This document shows positions 25,299 through 32,947 of a DNA stretch of 64,000 nucleotides, one piece after another. The stretch is from an uncultured Lachnospiraceae bacterium (GTDB lineage: Bacteria > Bacillota > Clostridia > Lachnospirales > Lachnospiraceae), in contig CAJUDE010000025.1 of the NCBI GenBank assembly GCA_910585295.1, positions 1 to 64,000 of the forward strand, read 5' to 3'. The position numbers and the translations under genes are program-made. Position 1 is the stretch's first letter. The number at the start of each line of letters is the position of its first letter. The notes below the pieces were generated by a model. It did not search any database. It had not been told where the DNA came from and saw nothing but the letters and a program-made list of their open reading frames with translations.

Positions 25299-26369
25299 AT
25301 GAAAAGAATTGTTTTAACAGGCGGCGGGACTGCCGGACATGTAACACCAAATATCGCCCTGCTTCCAAGATTAAAAGAGTTAGGCTATGACATACATTAC
25401 ATTGGCTCTTATGATGGCATTGAACGCAAATTAATAGAACAATATAAAATCCCTTACTATGGCATTTCCTCTGGCAAACTACGCCGATATTTTGACTGGA
25501 AAAACTTCTCTGACCCATTCAAAGTCATCAAGGGCTACGGCCAGGCACGCGCTTTATTAAGAAAATTAAAGCCAGACGTGGTGTTTTCAAAGGGCGGTTT
25601 TGTCTCCGTCCCTGTAGTAATGGCGGCAAAGCACCGGAAAATTCCAGCAATTATCCACGAATCGGACATTTCTCCTGGACTTGCCAATAAGCTTGCCATC
25701 CCAAACGCTTACAAAGTGTGCTGTAATTTCCCTGAAACACTGAAATACCTTCCTTCTGACAAAGCTGTCCTGACTGGCTCCCCCATCCGTCAGGAATTAC
25801 TTTCTGGCAACCGCCTAAATGGGCTTACATACTGCCAATTTAAGCTGGGAAAGCCTGTCATTATGGTAGTTGGGGGCAGCAGCGGCTCCCAATTCATCAA
25901 CGATGTGGTACGCAGCCTGCTTCCAGACCTGCTAAAAGATTATCAAATACTTCATCTCTGTGGGAAAGGGCATCTGGACAATTCATGGAAAGACACGGAA
26001 GGGTATGCACAATTTGAGTATGCAAATAAAGAATTGAGCGATATGTTCGCTTTAGCGGATATTGTGATTTCTAGGGCAGGCGCCAACGCCATATGCGAAC
26101 TGCTGGCGCTTCGCAAGCCCAATATCTTAATCCCCCTTTCCGCTAATGCCAGCCGGGGGGACCAAATCTTAAATGCCCGTTCTTTTGAACGTCAGGGCTT
26201 TAGTATCGTGATTGAAGAAGAACATCTGAATAACATTGTCCTATTAGATGCTATTCAAAAGCTGTTCCAAAACCGAAGCAGCTATGTAGATGCCATGGCA
26301 CAAAGTGAACAGCTAAATTCTGTAGAAAAGGTAGTGCAGTTATTAGAACAGGCAGTGGCGCAGAACTAA
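25299..26369 (+). CDS. murG: UDP-GlcNAc:lipid I transferase MurG
   Basis: A 356-residue GT28 family enzyme that adds GlcNAc to lipid I, giving lipid II, on the inner face of the membrane. N-terminal GGGTAGHVTPNIAL (acceptor-side G loop), PAIIHESDISPGLANKLA, and C-terminal donor-side VVGGSSGSQFIND, SRAGANAICELLAL and PLSANASRGDQILNA. It stands alone rather than in a division-cell wall cluster. The SRAGA and HESD wording fits the group in Clostridia that is split from mur/fts operons. Confidence 0.93.
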   Translation: MKRIVLTGGGTAGHVTPNIALLPRLKELGYDIHYIGSYDGIERKLIEQYKIPYYGISSGKLRRYFDWKNFSDPFKVIKGYGQARALLRKLKPDVVFSKGGFVSVPVVMAAKHRKIPAIIHESDISPGLANKLAIPNAYKVCCNFPETLKYLPSDKAVLTGSPIRQELLSGNRLNGLTYCQFKLGKPVIMVVGGSSGSQFINDVVRSLLPDLLKDYQILHLCGKGHLDNSWKDTEGYAQFEYANKELSDMFALADIVISRAGANAICELLALRKPNILIPLSANASRGDQILNARSFERQGFSIVIEEEHLNNIVLLDAIQKLFQNRSSYVDAMAQSEQLNSVEKVVQLLEQAVAQN

Positions 26370-26671
26370 CAAGCCCCTGCAAAAAATAGACATAATAACC
26401 CTGCAAAACCAACCCATTAGCGGGCAGTATGCATAGAAGGATGCTGCCTGCTAAAAGGAAAGTTGGCATAAAATATATGCCTTTGGCTCTGGGGGCATTC
26501 ACCAGATTTCCGTGCCTGCCTGGCTGCTTGGCACATCGCCCGCTGGAAGGAATGATGTTAGGCAAAAGAGCCTGCCCTATTTTCTCAAGCTTGACTTCTA
26601 TCCGCAACGCCTTATCCCTACAAACGGAGGCTCTGGCAAATATGGGCTTATTATACCATTCCCATAACGCT
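26370..26671. other. Intergenic region with hairpin, dispersed repeat and tandem repeat
   Basis: A 302-base region between convergent murG and the HIT gene. It contains an 11-base-pair inverted repeat (26417-26427 with 26444-26454, one G-T pair) that could end murG transcripts, repeat copy A (26494), and half of a tandem 36-base repeat (26606). Confidence 0.6.
26494..26553. repeat. Dispersed repeat, copy A
   Basis: About 60 bases alignable without gaps over most of their length to 31113-31172 and 32875-32934. Common words: GGCATTC then CCA, CCG near the middle, GCTG/CTG and TGGC, and a final GCCCGC/GCTCGC GGAA. All three copies point the same way. It looks like an intergenic repeat family of this genome. 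Confidence 0.55.
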
Positions 26672-26701
26672 TTATCCCTGCAAACGGAGGCTCTGGCAAA
26701 T
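26606..26701. repeat. Two copies of a 36-base repeat, period 60, at the HIT gene end
   Basis: Positions 26606-26641 and 26666-26701 match in 34 of 36 bases. The second copy contains the last ten codons and the stop of the HIT gene (GICQSLRLQG), so the first is a duplicated 3' end lying outside the gene. Only two units; not a CRISPR. Confidence 0.75.
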
Positions 26702-27094
26702 CCCTTCCAACTCTTCTGGAGAGAGTTCCACATGGTTCCAGCACATAGTATCCTGGTTGCTATCCCCTTTATGCCTTGGAAGTAAATGAATATGGAAATG
26801 GAACACTGTCTGCCCTGCCACTTCCCCGTTGTTTTGGATAATATTAAACCCATCGCACCCTAATACCCCTGAAATATGTGTTGCTAGTTTCTTTGCAAGC
26901 ACCATTGCAGAAGCTGCAATATCCTCTGGCAATTCAAAAATATCAGCATAATGCTTTTTGGGGATAATCAGGGCATGTCCTTTCTCTGCTGGGTTAATAT
27001 CCAAGATAACCCGAAAATCCTCATCTTCATAAATTGTCTTAGATGGGATATCCCCTGCTGCAATTTTACAAAAAATACAATCTTGCCCTTCCAT
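26672..27094 (-). CDS. HIT-family hydrolase
   Basis: A 140-residue histidine-triad protein. The triad HFHIHLLP (about 100-107) and the N-terminal CIFCKIAAGDIP are typical of the Hint/PKCI branch that hydrolyses adenosine phosphoramidates and related nucleotidyl compounds. It continues about 20 residues past the core, and the last ten codons belong to a duplicated 36-base repeat, so the C-terminus may have been altered recently. AAGGAGG precedes the ATG. It follows the flavodoxin-SCP2 gene by 16 bases. Confidence 0.93.
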   Translation of the reverse strand: MEGQDCIFCKIAAGDIPSKTIYEDEDFRVILDINPAEKGHALIIPKKHYADIFELPEDIAASAMVLAKKLATHISGVLGCDGFNIIQNNGEVAGQTVFHFHIHLLPRHKGDSNQDTMCWNHVELSPEELEGICQSLRLQG

Positions 27095-27110
27095 TTTTAA
27101 TCCTCCTTAC

Positions 27111-28103
27111 TTAATTGAAAATAAATATTTGATCCAGCATTTTCAACGTTTTAAAGTTTCCCTTTGCGGTCATTTCCCCTGTCATAAATGCCCGCTGGAA
27201 GCTCATCCGCCCCTGGACAATATTATCCATAACTGTTGTTGTAAGCTTTGTGTACACATCTATTTTATCTCCCTGCCCATAATGGACACGAAGTTCATCA
27301 TTGTGGACTTCCACCGTCAAAGGCTTCTTTTTCCCGTCCACCATAAAGAGATATGTGGCTGAAAAATCCTTCTGTGGGACAAAATGGGCTTCCAGCTCCA
27401 TAAGATAAGCTACGTCTTCACTTTCCTCACTTTGCCCCAGCATATCCTTAAACATGCTGCTCAATTCTTCAATATCCTCTTTCTGTTTCTTCACATATAC
27501 ATCATCCGAAACATATTTTGACAACTGCTCGCTTTCTTGTGGCGTCAGCTCCAACTGCTGTGGGCGCAGGATTGACTGTTTCACTGCTTGGTTGCTGTTC
27601 GGAAGGCTTTTTAGCTTCTGAGAAATAGTGCGGTATAAATTTTCCGCTTTTTTCTCTATCAATACCGTATAATCACGGTTCATTTCAAAAGAAATCAAAT
27701 CTTCCACATATCCGCACAGGCCTGCGCAAGGAAGCCCGCCTAAGATTTCCCAGGCGCTTGCAAGGGTAATCTCGCCCTCCCGTTCTCCATAAGTCGTAGA
27801 CATTACGATTGGCTGCATATAAGTAGCCGCAATTTTCTCCTTGTCCCCATAGAGCCAGCAAGAGTCCAGAAATTGCTGCATATAACCGCCAATCCCCAGC
27901 CATTCAATTGTCGTTGCCAGAATAATCCCATCTGCATCTTTAATTGTCTGCGGCAAGGTAGAAATACTGTTTTTATGTTCATAAATGTTATAACGATCCA
28001 CCGTCACCCGAAGTTCCACTAAAACTTCCTGCATTTTATCAATCACGTATAAAGTGGGGTCATCCAAAAGCCCCCGCCCGCCATAATAAATATTTACTTT
28101 CAT
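27111..28103 (-). CDS. Flavodoxin-like FMN reductase fused to an SCP2 domain
   Basis: A 330-residue two-domain protein. Residues 1-170 have the NADPH-dependent FMN reductase/flavodoxin fold: start KVNIYYGG, then DADGIILATTIEWLGIGGYM for the flavin-contact loop. Residues about 225-330 look like an SCP2 sterol-carrier-like domain (VHNDELRVHYGQGDKIDVYT and GRMSFQRAFMTGEMTAKG), a hydrophobic-ligand pocket. A redox reaction on a lipid-like substrate is inference. ATG at 28103 follows GGAGG at 7 bases; the longer open frame is not needed. Confidence 0.82.
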   Translation of the reverse strand: MKVNIYYGGRGLLDDPTLYVIDKMQEVLVELRVTVDRYNIYEHKNSISTLPQTIKDADGIILATTIEWLGIGGYMQQFLDSCWLYGDKEKIAATYMQPIVMSTTYGEREGEITLASAWEILGGLPCAGLCGYVEDLISFEMNRDYTVLIEKKAENLYRTISQKLKSLPNSNQAVKQSILRPQQLELTPQESEQLSKYVSDDVYVKKQKEDIEELSSMFKDMLGQSEESEDVAYLMELEAHFVPQKDFSATYLFMVDGKKKPLTVEVHNDELRVHYGQGDKIDVYTKLTTTVMDNIVQGRMSFQRAFMTGEMTAKGNFKTLKMLDQIFIFN

Positions 28104-28174
28104 ACCAAAGCCTCCAAATTTATCAATGTCTTTAGTATATAAATTTTTAGCAGCAAAGTCAACTACCATGAATT

Positions 28175-29509
28175 TTAGGAAAATAAATATTCCTCTGCCC
28201 CAAACCGGATGCGGTCATTTTTGGATAATTTCCGTTTCTGGCGGTATTGCACTGGCTCCCCATTTAAAAAAGTCCCATTTGTGGAATTCAGGTCTTCCAA
28301 ATAAAAGTTTTCTCCCTGCCTGGTAATTTTGGCATGGAGCCTGCTGACCCCCTCCGCATCAATGACCCCTGCTGCCTGCTCCCTGTTCTTCCCAAGCAAG
28401 AATTCCTCCCCTTCAACCTGTATGTCCCCACACCCACGGTTTCCCTGATATGCCAGCCTCCCTATTGTTTCCTGCCCACAGATTCCGAGTATTTCCGTAG
28501 GGTGCGCCTCCACTTTTTGCAACGCCCCATCTATGCCTGCATATGTTTCTGCTGCGTTCTGGCATACCTGGCTTTCTATATGATTGAATGCTTTACTTTT
28601 CACAGGTTTTGCTTCCAATTCCGTTTGCAATAGGGTTTTTCCTTCTTTGGGTTTATTCCCCCATCTAGTTCCTCCCTTTTCCTTAAAAATTACCTTTCGG
28701 GTTTTCTCTTTTGCTCTTGTTTTCTTGAACTTTCCTGTTTCTGCCGCTGGCTTATTGCCTGTGAATCCTTTTGGCATTATCTCCTTGCATTTATCCAGGA
28801 ATTTTACAAGTGTTGGGTTATCCTCTGCCCAGCTTATTGCCTTTTCTTGTAACTTTTCCCATAGTTTCTGCTTTCTTTGCGGCAAATTTTCTATCGGCTG
28901 TCCCTGTGGCTCTTCCTTAACAGATGCCCTAACTTCTTTTTCTGGTTCCATAACTATCTCATCCAGAAACCCTTTTTTCCTTACTTGTTCAAGAATTTCC
29001 CGTATACTGGTATTTTCCATAATGCACATTTGGTATACCTGATAGGCTAATTCTGCCGCAGCCTGTTCCTGATGGTCAACCTTGCGAAGCACCTGTTCCA
29101 TATACCGTTCAAAAGCCTCTGGAAAGCTTTGGCTCCAAAAGGGAAGGTATGTAAAGTAGATGCTTCCATCTTCCAAGCTTACGTAGATATATTCTGATTC
29201 CAGGCAGATTCCATCTTCCCGCAGCAAATAGTCTGGCAAGGCAGTGCATAATTCCTGAACTGCACAGAGTAACCCCCACAAAATACCATATCCCATTTTT
29301 TTCCCAGACAGATAATCGTCTATCTGCTGCTTCCCACTGATATCATACATATAATTAGCGTTCCCTTCCGCACGGATTATTTCCATCCCCAGCAAACACG
29401 GTATTTTCCTTCCTTCTGCCATCTGCAATTCATAGCTTTCTATCACTTTTTCCTGGCTTGCCACGCACATATAGCTTTTCTGAAGGCTTCTTTTGTATGT
29501 TACTTCCAT
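28175..29509 (-). CDS. DUF6382-FHA protein of the Tad operon
   Basis: A 444-residue cytoplasmic protein. The N-terminal 170 residues match DUF6382 from memory (GMEIIRAEGNANYMYDISGK). A basic linker (about 215-300) follows, then a C-terminal FHA domain (about 355-440) with the phosphopeptide-binding pattern GVSRLHAKI and DLNSTNGTFLNG. FHA domains bind phosphothreonine, so this links the pilus operon to Ser/Thr kinase signalling; no kinase gene is in the window. Last gene of the Tad operon, 15 bases after the TadE-like gene. Confidence 0.85.
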   Translation of the reverse strand: MEVTYKRSLQKSYMCVASQEKVIESYELQMAEGRKIPCLLGMEIIRAEGNANYMYDISGKQQIDDYLSGKKMGYGILWGLLCAVQELCTALPDYLLREDGICLESEYIYVSLEDGSIYFTYLPFWSQSFPEAFERYMEQVLRKVDHQEQAAAELAYQVYQMCIMENTSIREILEQVRKKGFLDEIVMEPEKEVRASVKEEPQGQPIENLPQRKQKLWEKLQEKAISWAEDNPTLVKFLDKCKEIMPKGFTGNKPAAETGKFKKTRAKEKTRKVIFKEKGGTRWGNKPKEGKTLLQTELEAKPVKSKAFNHIESQVCQNAAETYAGIDGALQKVEAHPTEILGICGQETIGRLAYQGNRGCGDIQVEGEEFLLGKNREQAAGVIDAEGVSRLHAKITRQGENFYLEDLNSTNGTFLNGEPVQYRQKRKLSKNDRIRFGAEEYLFS

Positions 29510-29524
29510 CTGAACCCATCCCTT

Positions 29525-29734
29525 CTATCCACTGATAAAGCTTCCCAATAATTCTAACCTCTGAAATGTTTCAGAAGGTTTGAAATCTTCCCACATTTCC
29601 TGTTTTTTCACTGTTTGTGCCACTTGCGCATACAGCTCCAGCCCTTGGTTCAGAAGCAGGAAAATAACAAACAGCACAATTGGCACCACCAAGGAAGCCT
29701 CCACTGTCAGGCTCCCCTTTGCTTTCCATCTCAT
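29525..29734 (-). CDS. TadE-like minor pilin
   Basis: A 69-residue protein with a prepilin-type start: KAKGSLTVEASLVVPIVLF has the cleavage Gly, the following E five residues on, and a hydrophobic helix. ATG at 29734 has AAGGTGG upstream; a GTG three codons earlier is less likely. It overlaps the second prepilin peptidase by 4 bases. As a TadE-type pseudopilin it should be cleaved by a prepilin peptidase and initiate or prime the pilus. Confidence 0.8.
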   Translation of the reverse strand: MRWKAKGSLTVEASLVVPIVLFVIFLLLNQGLELYAQVAQTVKKQEMWEDFKPSETFQRLELLGSFISG

Positions 29735-30153
29735 AACAGCCACCTTGCCAACATAAAGAGGTACGACGCTAACAGAAAAGGCGCAAACGCAACTGTCTCC
29801 TTTCCCCTTTTCCTTTTAAATACAAGCAGCCCCAATGACCAGCATGCCGCCAGGAGCAAACCTGTAAAAAATAATTCTAGGTTCCCTAAGCCTCCCAGAT
29901 ACACGCCTGTCACTACCAGTAAAACCCCATCGCCCATCCCAATGCTCCCTTTGCTGAGCCAACTAAAAAACATCATTGCCGCCCCCAGAAAGATTCCCCA
30001 GGCTATGCTGTATATGGAGCATACAGGAAAAAATAGGTGGAGCCATACGCCCCCTATGCCAAACAACAGTATATAGGCAACTGTCAATTCTTTTTTCCTG
30101 ATATCTTCCCAACTGCATAAACTTAATAACCCCAACAACACAAATTTTTGCAT
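29731..30153 (-). CDS. Prepilin peptidase (A24), second copy
   Basis: A 140-residue integral membrane aspartic peptidase of the TadV/CpaA type. Catalytic Asp in CSWEDIRKKELT and in GMGDGVLL, with about six membrane segments and no N-methylation domain. ATG at 30153 has GGAGG at 8 bases; five upstream codons lack a site. The operon encodes another A24 peptidase at 37220, so this one may serve the TadE-like proteins that flank it. Confidence 0.9.
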   Translation of the reverse strand: MQKFVLLGLLSLCSWEDIRKKELTVAYILLFGIGGVWLHLFFPVCSIYSIAWGIFLGAAMMFFSWLSKGSIGMGDGVLLVVTGVYLGGLGNLELFFTGLLLAACWSLGLLVFKRKRGKETVAFAPFLLASYLFMLARWLL

Positions 30154-30154
30154 C

Positions 30155-30982
30155 TTATTTCCCTCCACATCTTGAACAGGGTTTTTTATCCCCTGCCTGT
30201 TCCTTTGGCACCATAAAAATTGTCCTTTTTAGTCCGCTGCAATCTATCTTTCCATGGTAATGCCCTCCTTCATTGGTAATATAAACCGTCCTCCCCGTTT
30301 TCCCGCCCTTTATGCAATGCCCGCATGGCTTATAAGCTTTCCAGGCTGGGCTGCTGTTTGGCACTGCTCGAATTGAAAGCTTTAAATGGGTGCATCCCCG
30401 GCTCAAATGATAGACATGTTGTGTCGGCGTAACATACACCCACTCTACCCCTTTCTCCTTATCAGCGCTCCCTTCCTGATTCCCCACCCAGCGGTGCATT
30501 CTGCATCCATCTGTCAGCTTTATGCCCTTTTTCCCAAAAAAACGCAATGGGAACATAACACGGTATGTAACGGCTGCATCAATATAGAGCAAATCTGCCG
30601 TGGTATTTTTCAAAGAGAATCCTGCCAAACCAAATTCTATGCCAGACAATGGGCAGCCCTGTTCTGCCAATTCTTTATAAAATGCCGCTTTTGTCAGGTT
30701 TTTTACTTCTTTCTCTGAAACCCTTCCCATTAGGGAAACCTCTGCCGCTGCCTTATCCAGGCAATTCCCCACGATATATTGAACCTGCACAACCCGAAAT
30801 AAATACAGCACCATTACGGCTGCAAACAGGAATATAGGCAAGACACAAGCCGCCTCTACGGTCAAGCTTCCCGGAAACAAGGTATGGGAAAGTGCCTTTG
30901 GTGGGGATTTCCCCTTGTAATTTTCTTTATCTATTTGGCTGAGAGAGATTTTTTCGCTTTCCTTTCTTATTATCCAAGGCAC
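30155..30982 (-). CDS. TadE-like pseudopilin with two C-terminal Cys/His modules
   Basis: A 275-residue protein. After a 35-residue basic leader, FPGSLTVEAACVLPIFLF is a prepilin cleavage site and membrane helix. The exposed part ends in two tandem modules of the form VY-T...YH...C..L...PC..C: first VYVTPTQHVYHLSRGCTHL with KPCGHC, then VYITNEGGHYHGKIDCSGL with KPCSRCG. Such Cys/His modules occur on secreted nuclease-like proteins and probably bind zinc. GTG start (30982) follows AAGGAGG; an in-frame ATG seven codons upstream overlaps that site. A metal-binding or DNA-contacting pilus component is inference. Confidence 0.75.
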   Translation of the reverse strand: MPWIIRKESEKISLSQIDKENYKGKSPPKALSHTLFPGSLTVEAACVLPIFLFAAVMVLYLFRVVQVQYIVGNCLDKAAAEVSLMGRVSEKEVKNLTKAAFYKELAEQGCPLSGIEFGLAGFSLKNTTADLLYIDAAVTYRVMFPLRFFGKKGIKLTDGCRMHRWVGNQEGSADKEKGVEWVYVTPTQHVYHLSRGCTHLKLSIRAVPNSSPAWKAYKPCGHCIKGGKTGRTVYITNEGGHYHGKIDCSGLKRTIFMVPKEQAGDKKPCSRCGGK

Positions 30983-31112
30983 TTTCCCATACCTCCTTCC
31001 CATAAATCATAAAAACCTGTTCAAATATCCCTAAGTAAGTTATGGGGCATAGACTGGCCTGCCCTTTTGTCCCCAAGGGCAGGGGGATTTGCACCCACAG
31101 GGGACTTACCCT

Positions 31113-31172
31113 CGCGGCATTCGCCAACTCTCCGCGTGGATGCATCTGCTTGGCTCATTGCTCGCGGGAATA
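31113..31172. repeat. Dispersed repeat, copy B
   Basis: Copy B of the roughly 60-base family, with GGCATTCGCCAA and CCGCG in the first half. It overlaps the last codons of the DUF5702 gene and the intergenic gap after it. A hairpin CTGCCCTT/AAGGGCAG (31058-31081) lies nearby. Confidence 0.6.
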
Positions 31173-32681
31173 AAACAATTGTTCCTTGCTGTTAAAATAA
31201 TAGGCCCCGCCTTTTTCTTTCACGCCCGCCACAAATCCCAAAAACAGGATATTGGATTGATACAATGCCTCCGCCTCCATCCCATAGATAACATAGTCCA
31301 TACGAAATTGCCCTTCCCCTGGCTCCATCCTAATATTTTGCTCTATAATATCCATTGCCCGGTACGCCAAGGTCTCCTCTTGTATGGTAAGGAGCAAAAT
31401 CTGCAAATACTCCCGATAACTTAACCCTGTTTCTTCTTTCTCTGTTTTTTGGCCTAGGACCTTCTCCCCGGAAAATATATCACTTTTCCATTCTGACGGT
31501 TCTTTTACCAAAGGAATTTTTCCGCCTGCCAGCAGGCACCGCACATCCAGTACGCTTTCCATATAGCTCCATGCCAAAAGGATACCAATTTGAACGGCTT
31601 GCACCAAAGGTGCAATCCCGGTAAACCCTGCCGCCGCAGCAGCCATTTCCAATGCCAGCGCTTTCTTCTTCTCATCTTTCATAATTGCCATAAAGTTCCC
31701 AGCTTCCCGAATGAGCAGCAATTCCTTTACTGTCTGCTCCAAATTCTCTCTGTCTGTCGCCTTGCCCCCAATGCAATATTCCAGTTCGTAATCCAATACA
31801 TGGTTCTTACTGCCGCCTGTGCCAGCTCCATTCTGGCAGGAGAGATAATAGTTTAGGTACTGCACCAGCCATAATTTTTCCAAGCTTTCTGTCCCTTTTT
31901 CCACCAAATTCCCCTTTTCCTTTTTACGTTTCCCCATACTGCCATCCAAGGAAATGCCTTTCCCGGAAATTGCAGATGGGTTTTCCACAATTAAGGCCAG
32001 CATTGGGGACTTTTTCCACACTTTTACAAAATCCATTGGGTTTTTTGGCAGTTTATCCACAGGTACCGTACCATGCCCTTCCATGATGCCTGGTTTTTCG
32101 CCTTCTTCCGTTTCTTCTTTCCCTTCTTTCCAACTTTTTGCCTCTGACTCTGCGTTTTGGGCTGTATCCCATTTTTCCCCCAACTCTTTCCTATCCTCTG
32201 CCAGCTTCCCTCCAGATTCCAGTTTTTCTTTTAAAGATTCTACGGTATCCAGGGCAAGCTGTTCCTTAATTGCCTTACATGCCTGTATCCGAAAGGGGAT
32301 TCCTCCATGGTCGGACGCCAGCCCATATTTTGTCACTTCAATATTTTTTAACGCAATCTGATAAAAGCTGGATCCCCTTTGTTTTAGGGCATCTTCTTTA
32401 ACCATCCTCCCTTCCAAAGCCGACAGGTTAAACTGTCCCTCCCAATCACCCCCATCCAGAAACAGCAAGCGGTAATCCCTCCACAATGGCATATGGTACG
32501 CCCCAAATGCAGAGGTAAGGCTAAGTTTCAAGTTACGCTGGGCAATCATTGACAGCCCTTGTACCCTGACGGCCTCCAGCAAGGAAAAAAATAGTGACAG
32601 CACAATGGTAAGGGTGAGTGCAAGGAATAATGTGACTGACCCAGCGCATGCGCCTTTTCCTGGTTCAGATCTTTTTGGCAT
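31155..32681 (-). CDS. DUF5702 protein of the Tad operon
   Basis: A 508-residue protein with one N-terminal hydrophobic segment (about 14-36, SVTLFLALTLTIVLSLFFSL), which starts like a TadE/TadG protein (GSVTLFLAL). The long remainder is exposed outside the membrane, with a charged central part (about 150-210). I match it from memory to DUF5702, a family found in Lachnospiraceae Tad operons. Function unknown; a large surface pilus-associated protein is likely. Overlaps flp by 17 bases. Copy B of the dispersed repeat touches its 3' end. Confidence 0.8.
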   Translation of the reverse strand: MPKRSEPGKGACAGSVTLFLALTLTIVLSLFFSLLEAVRVQGLSMIAQRNLKLSLTSAFGAYHMPLWRDYRLLFLDGGDWEGQFNLSALEGRMVKEDALKQRGSSFYQIALKNIEVTKYGLASDHGGIPFRIQACKAIKEQLALDTVESLKEKLESGGKLAEDRKELGEKWDTAQNAESEAKSWKEGKEETEEGEKPGIMEGHGTVPVDKLPKNPMDFVKVWKKSPMLALIVENPSAISGKGISLDGSMGKRKKEKGNLVEKGTESLEKLWLVQYLNYYLSCQNGAGTGGSKNHVLDYELEYCIGGKATDRENLEQTVKELLLIREAGNFMAIMKDEKKKALALEMAAAAAGFTGIAPLVQAVQIGILLAWSYMESVLDVRCLLAGGKIPLVKEPSEWKSDIFSGEKVLGQKTEKEETGLSYREYLQILLLTIQEETLAYRAMDIIEQNIRMEPGEGQFRMDYVIYGMEAEALYQSNILFLGFVAGVKEKGGAYYFNSKEQLFYSREQ

Positions 32682-32832
32682 TATCTGTGACCTTTTTCAA
32701 TACATTTGAGACAACTGCAGAAATTTGTGTCTTAAACAATGCAACCAGGCTGATTAAGACCACAATAATTAAAATCACTTCAACCACGCCCATCCCATCT
32801 TCTTCTGTTAAAAACCTTTTAAATTCTTTCAT
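32665..32832 (-). CDS. flp: Flp-type pilin
   Basis: A 55-residue prepilin, too short for many annotations. EEDGMGVVEVILIIVVLISL shows the Flp cleavage site (after G in DGMG), Glu five residues in, and the hydrophobic helix that forms the filament. ATG at 32832 has AGGAGGG. It is the likely major subunit of the Tad pilus, placed between TadC and DUF5702 genes. Confidence 0.88.
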   Translation of the reverse strand: MKEFKRFLTEEDGMGVVEVILIIVVLISLVALFKTQISAVVSNVLKKVTDNAKKI

Positions 32833-32874
32833 CTTATTCCCTCCTGAAATATTATATTTATCTCTATTTGACCC

Positions 32875-32934
32875 GCGCGGCATTCGCCAAATACCCGCGC
32901 ACGCGCGGCTGTATGGCTTATTGCCCACGGAAAT
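32875..32934. repeat. Dispersed repeat, copy C
   Basis: Copy C, between flp and tadC. It shares GGCATTCGCCAA, CCGCG and GGAAATAAA with copy B and lies in the 115-base gap upstream of the flp ribosome site, so it is probably transcribed within the pilus operon. Confidence 0.6.
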
Positions 32935-32947
32935 AAACTTCATACTG

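Noticed and set aside
26606..26701. Two near-identical 36-base repeats spaced by 24 bases, CRISPR-like at first sight
   Set aside because: Only two units, one inside a coding end, no cas genes, spacer too short. Better explained as tandem duplication.
26251..26853. A 200-residue minus-strand frame across the murG end and HIT gene
   Set aside because: It crosses the dispersed and tandem repeats, overlaps the end of murG, has no ribosome site, and competes with the well-supported HIT frame.
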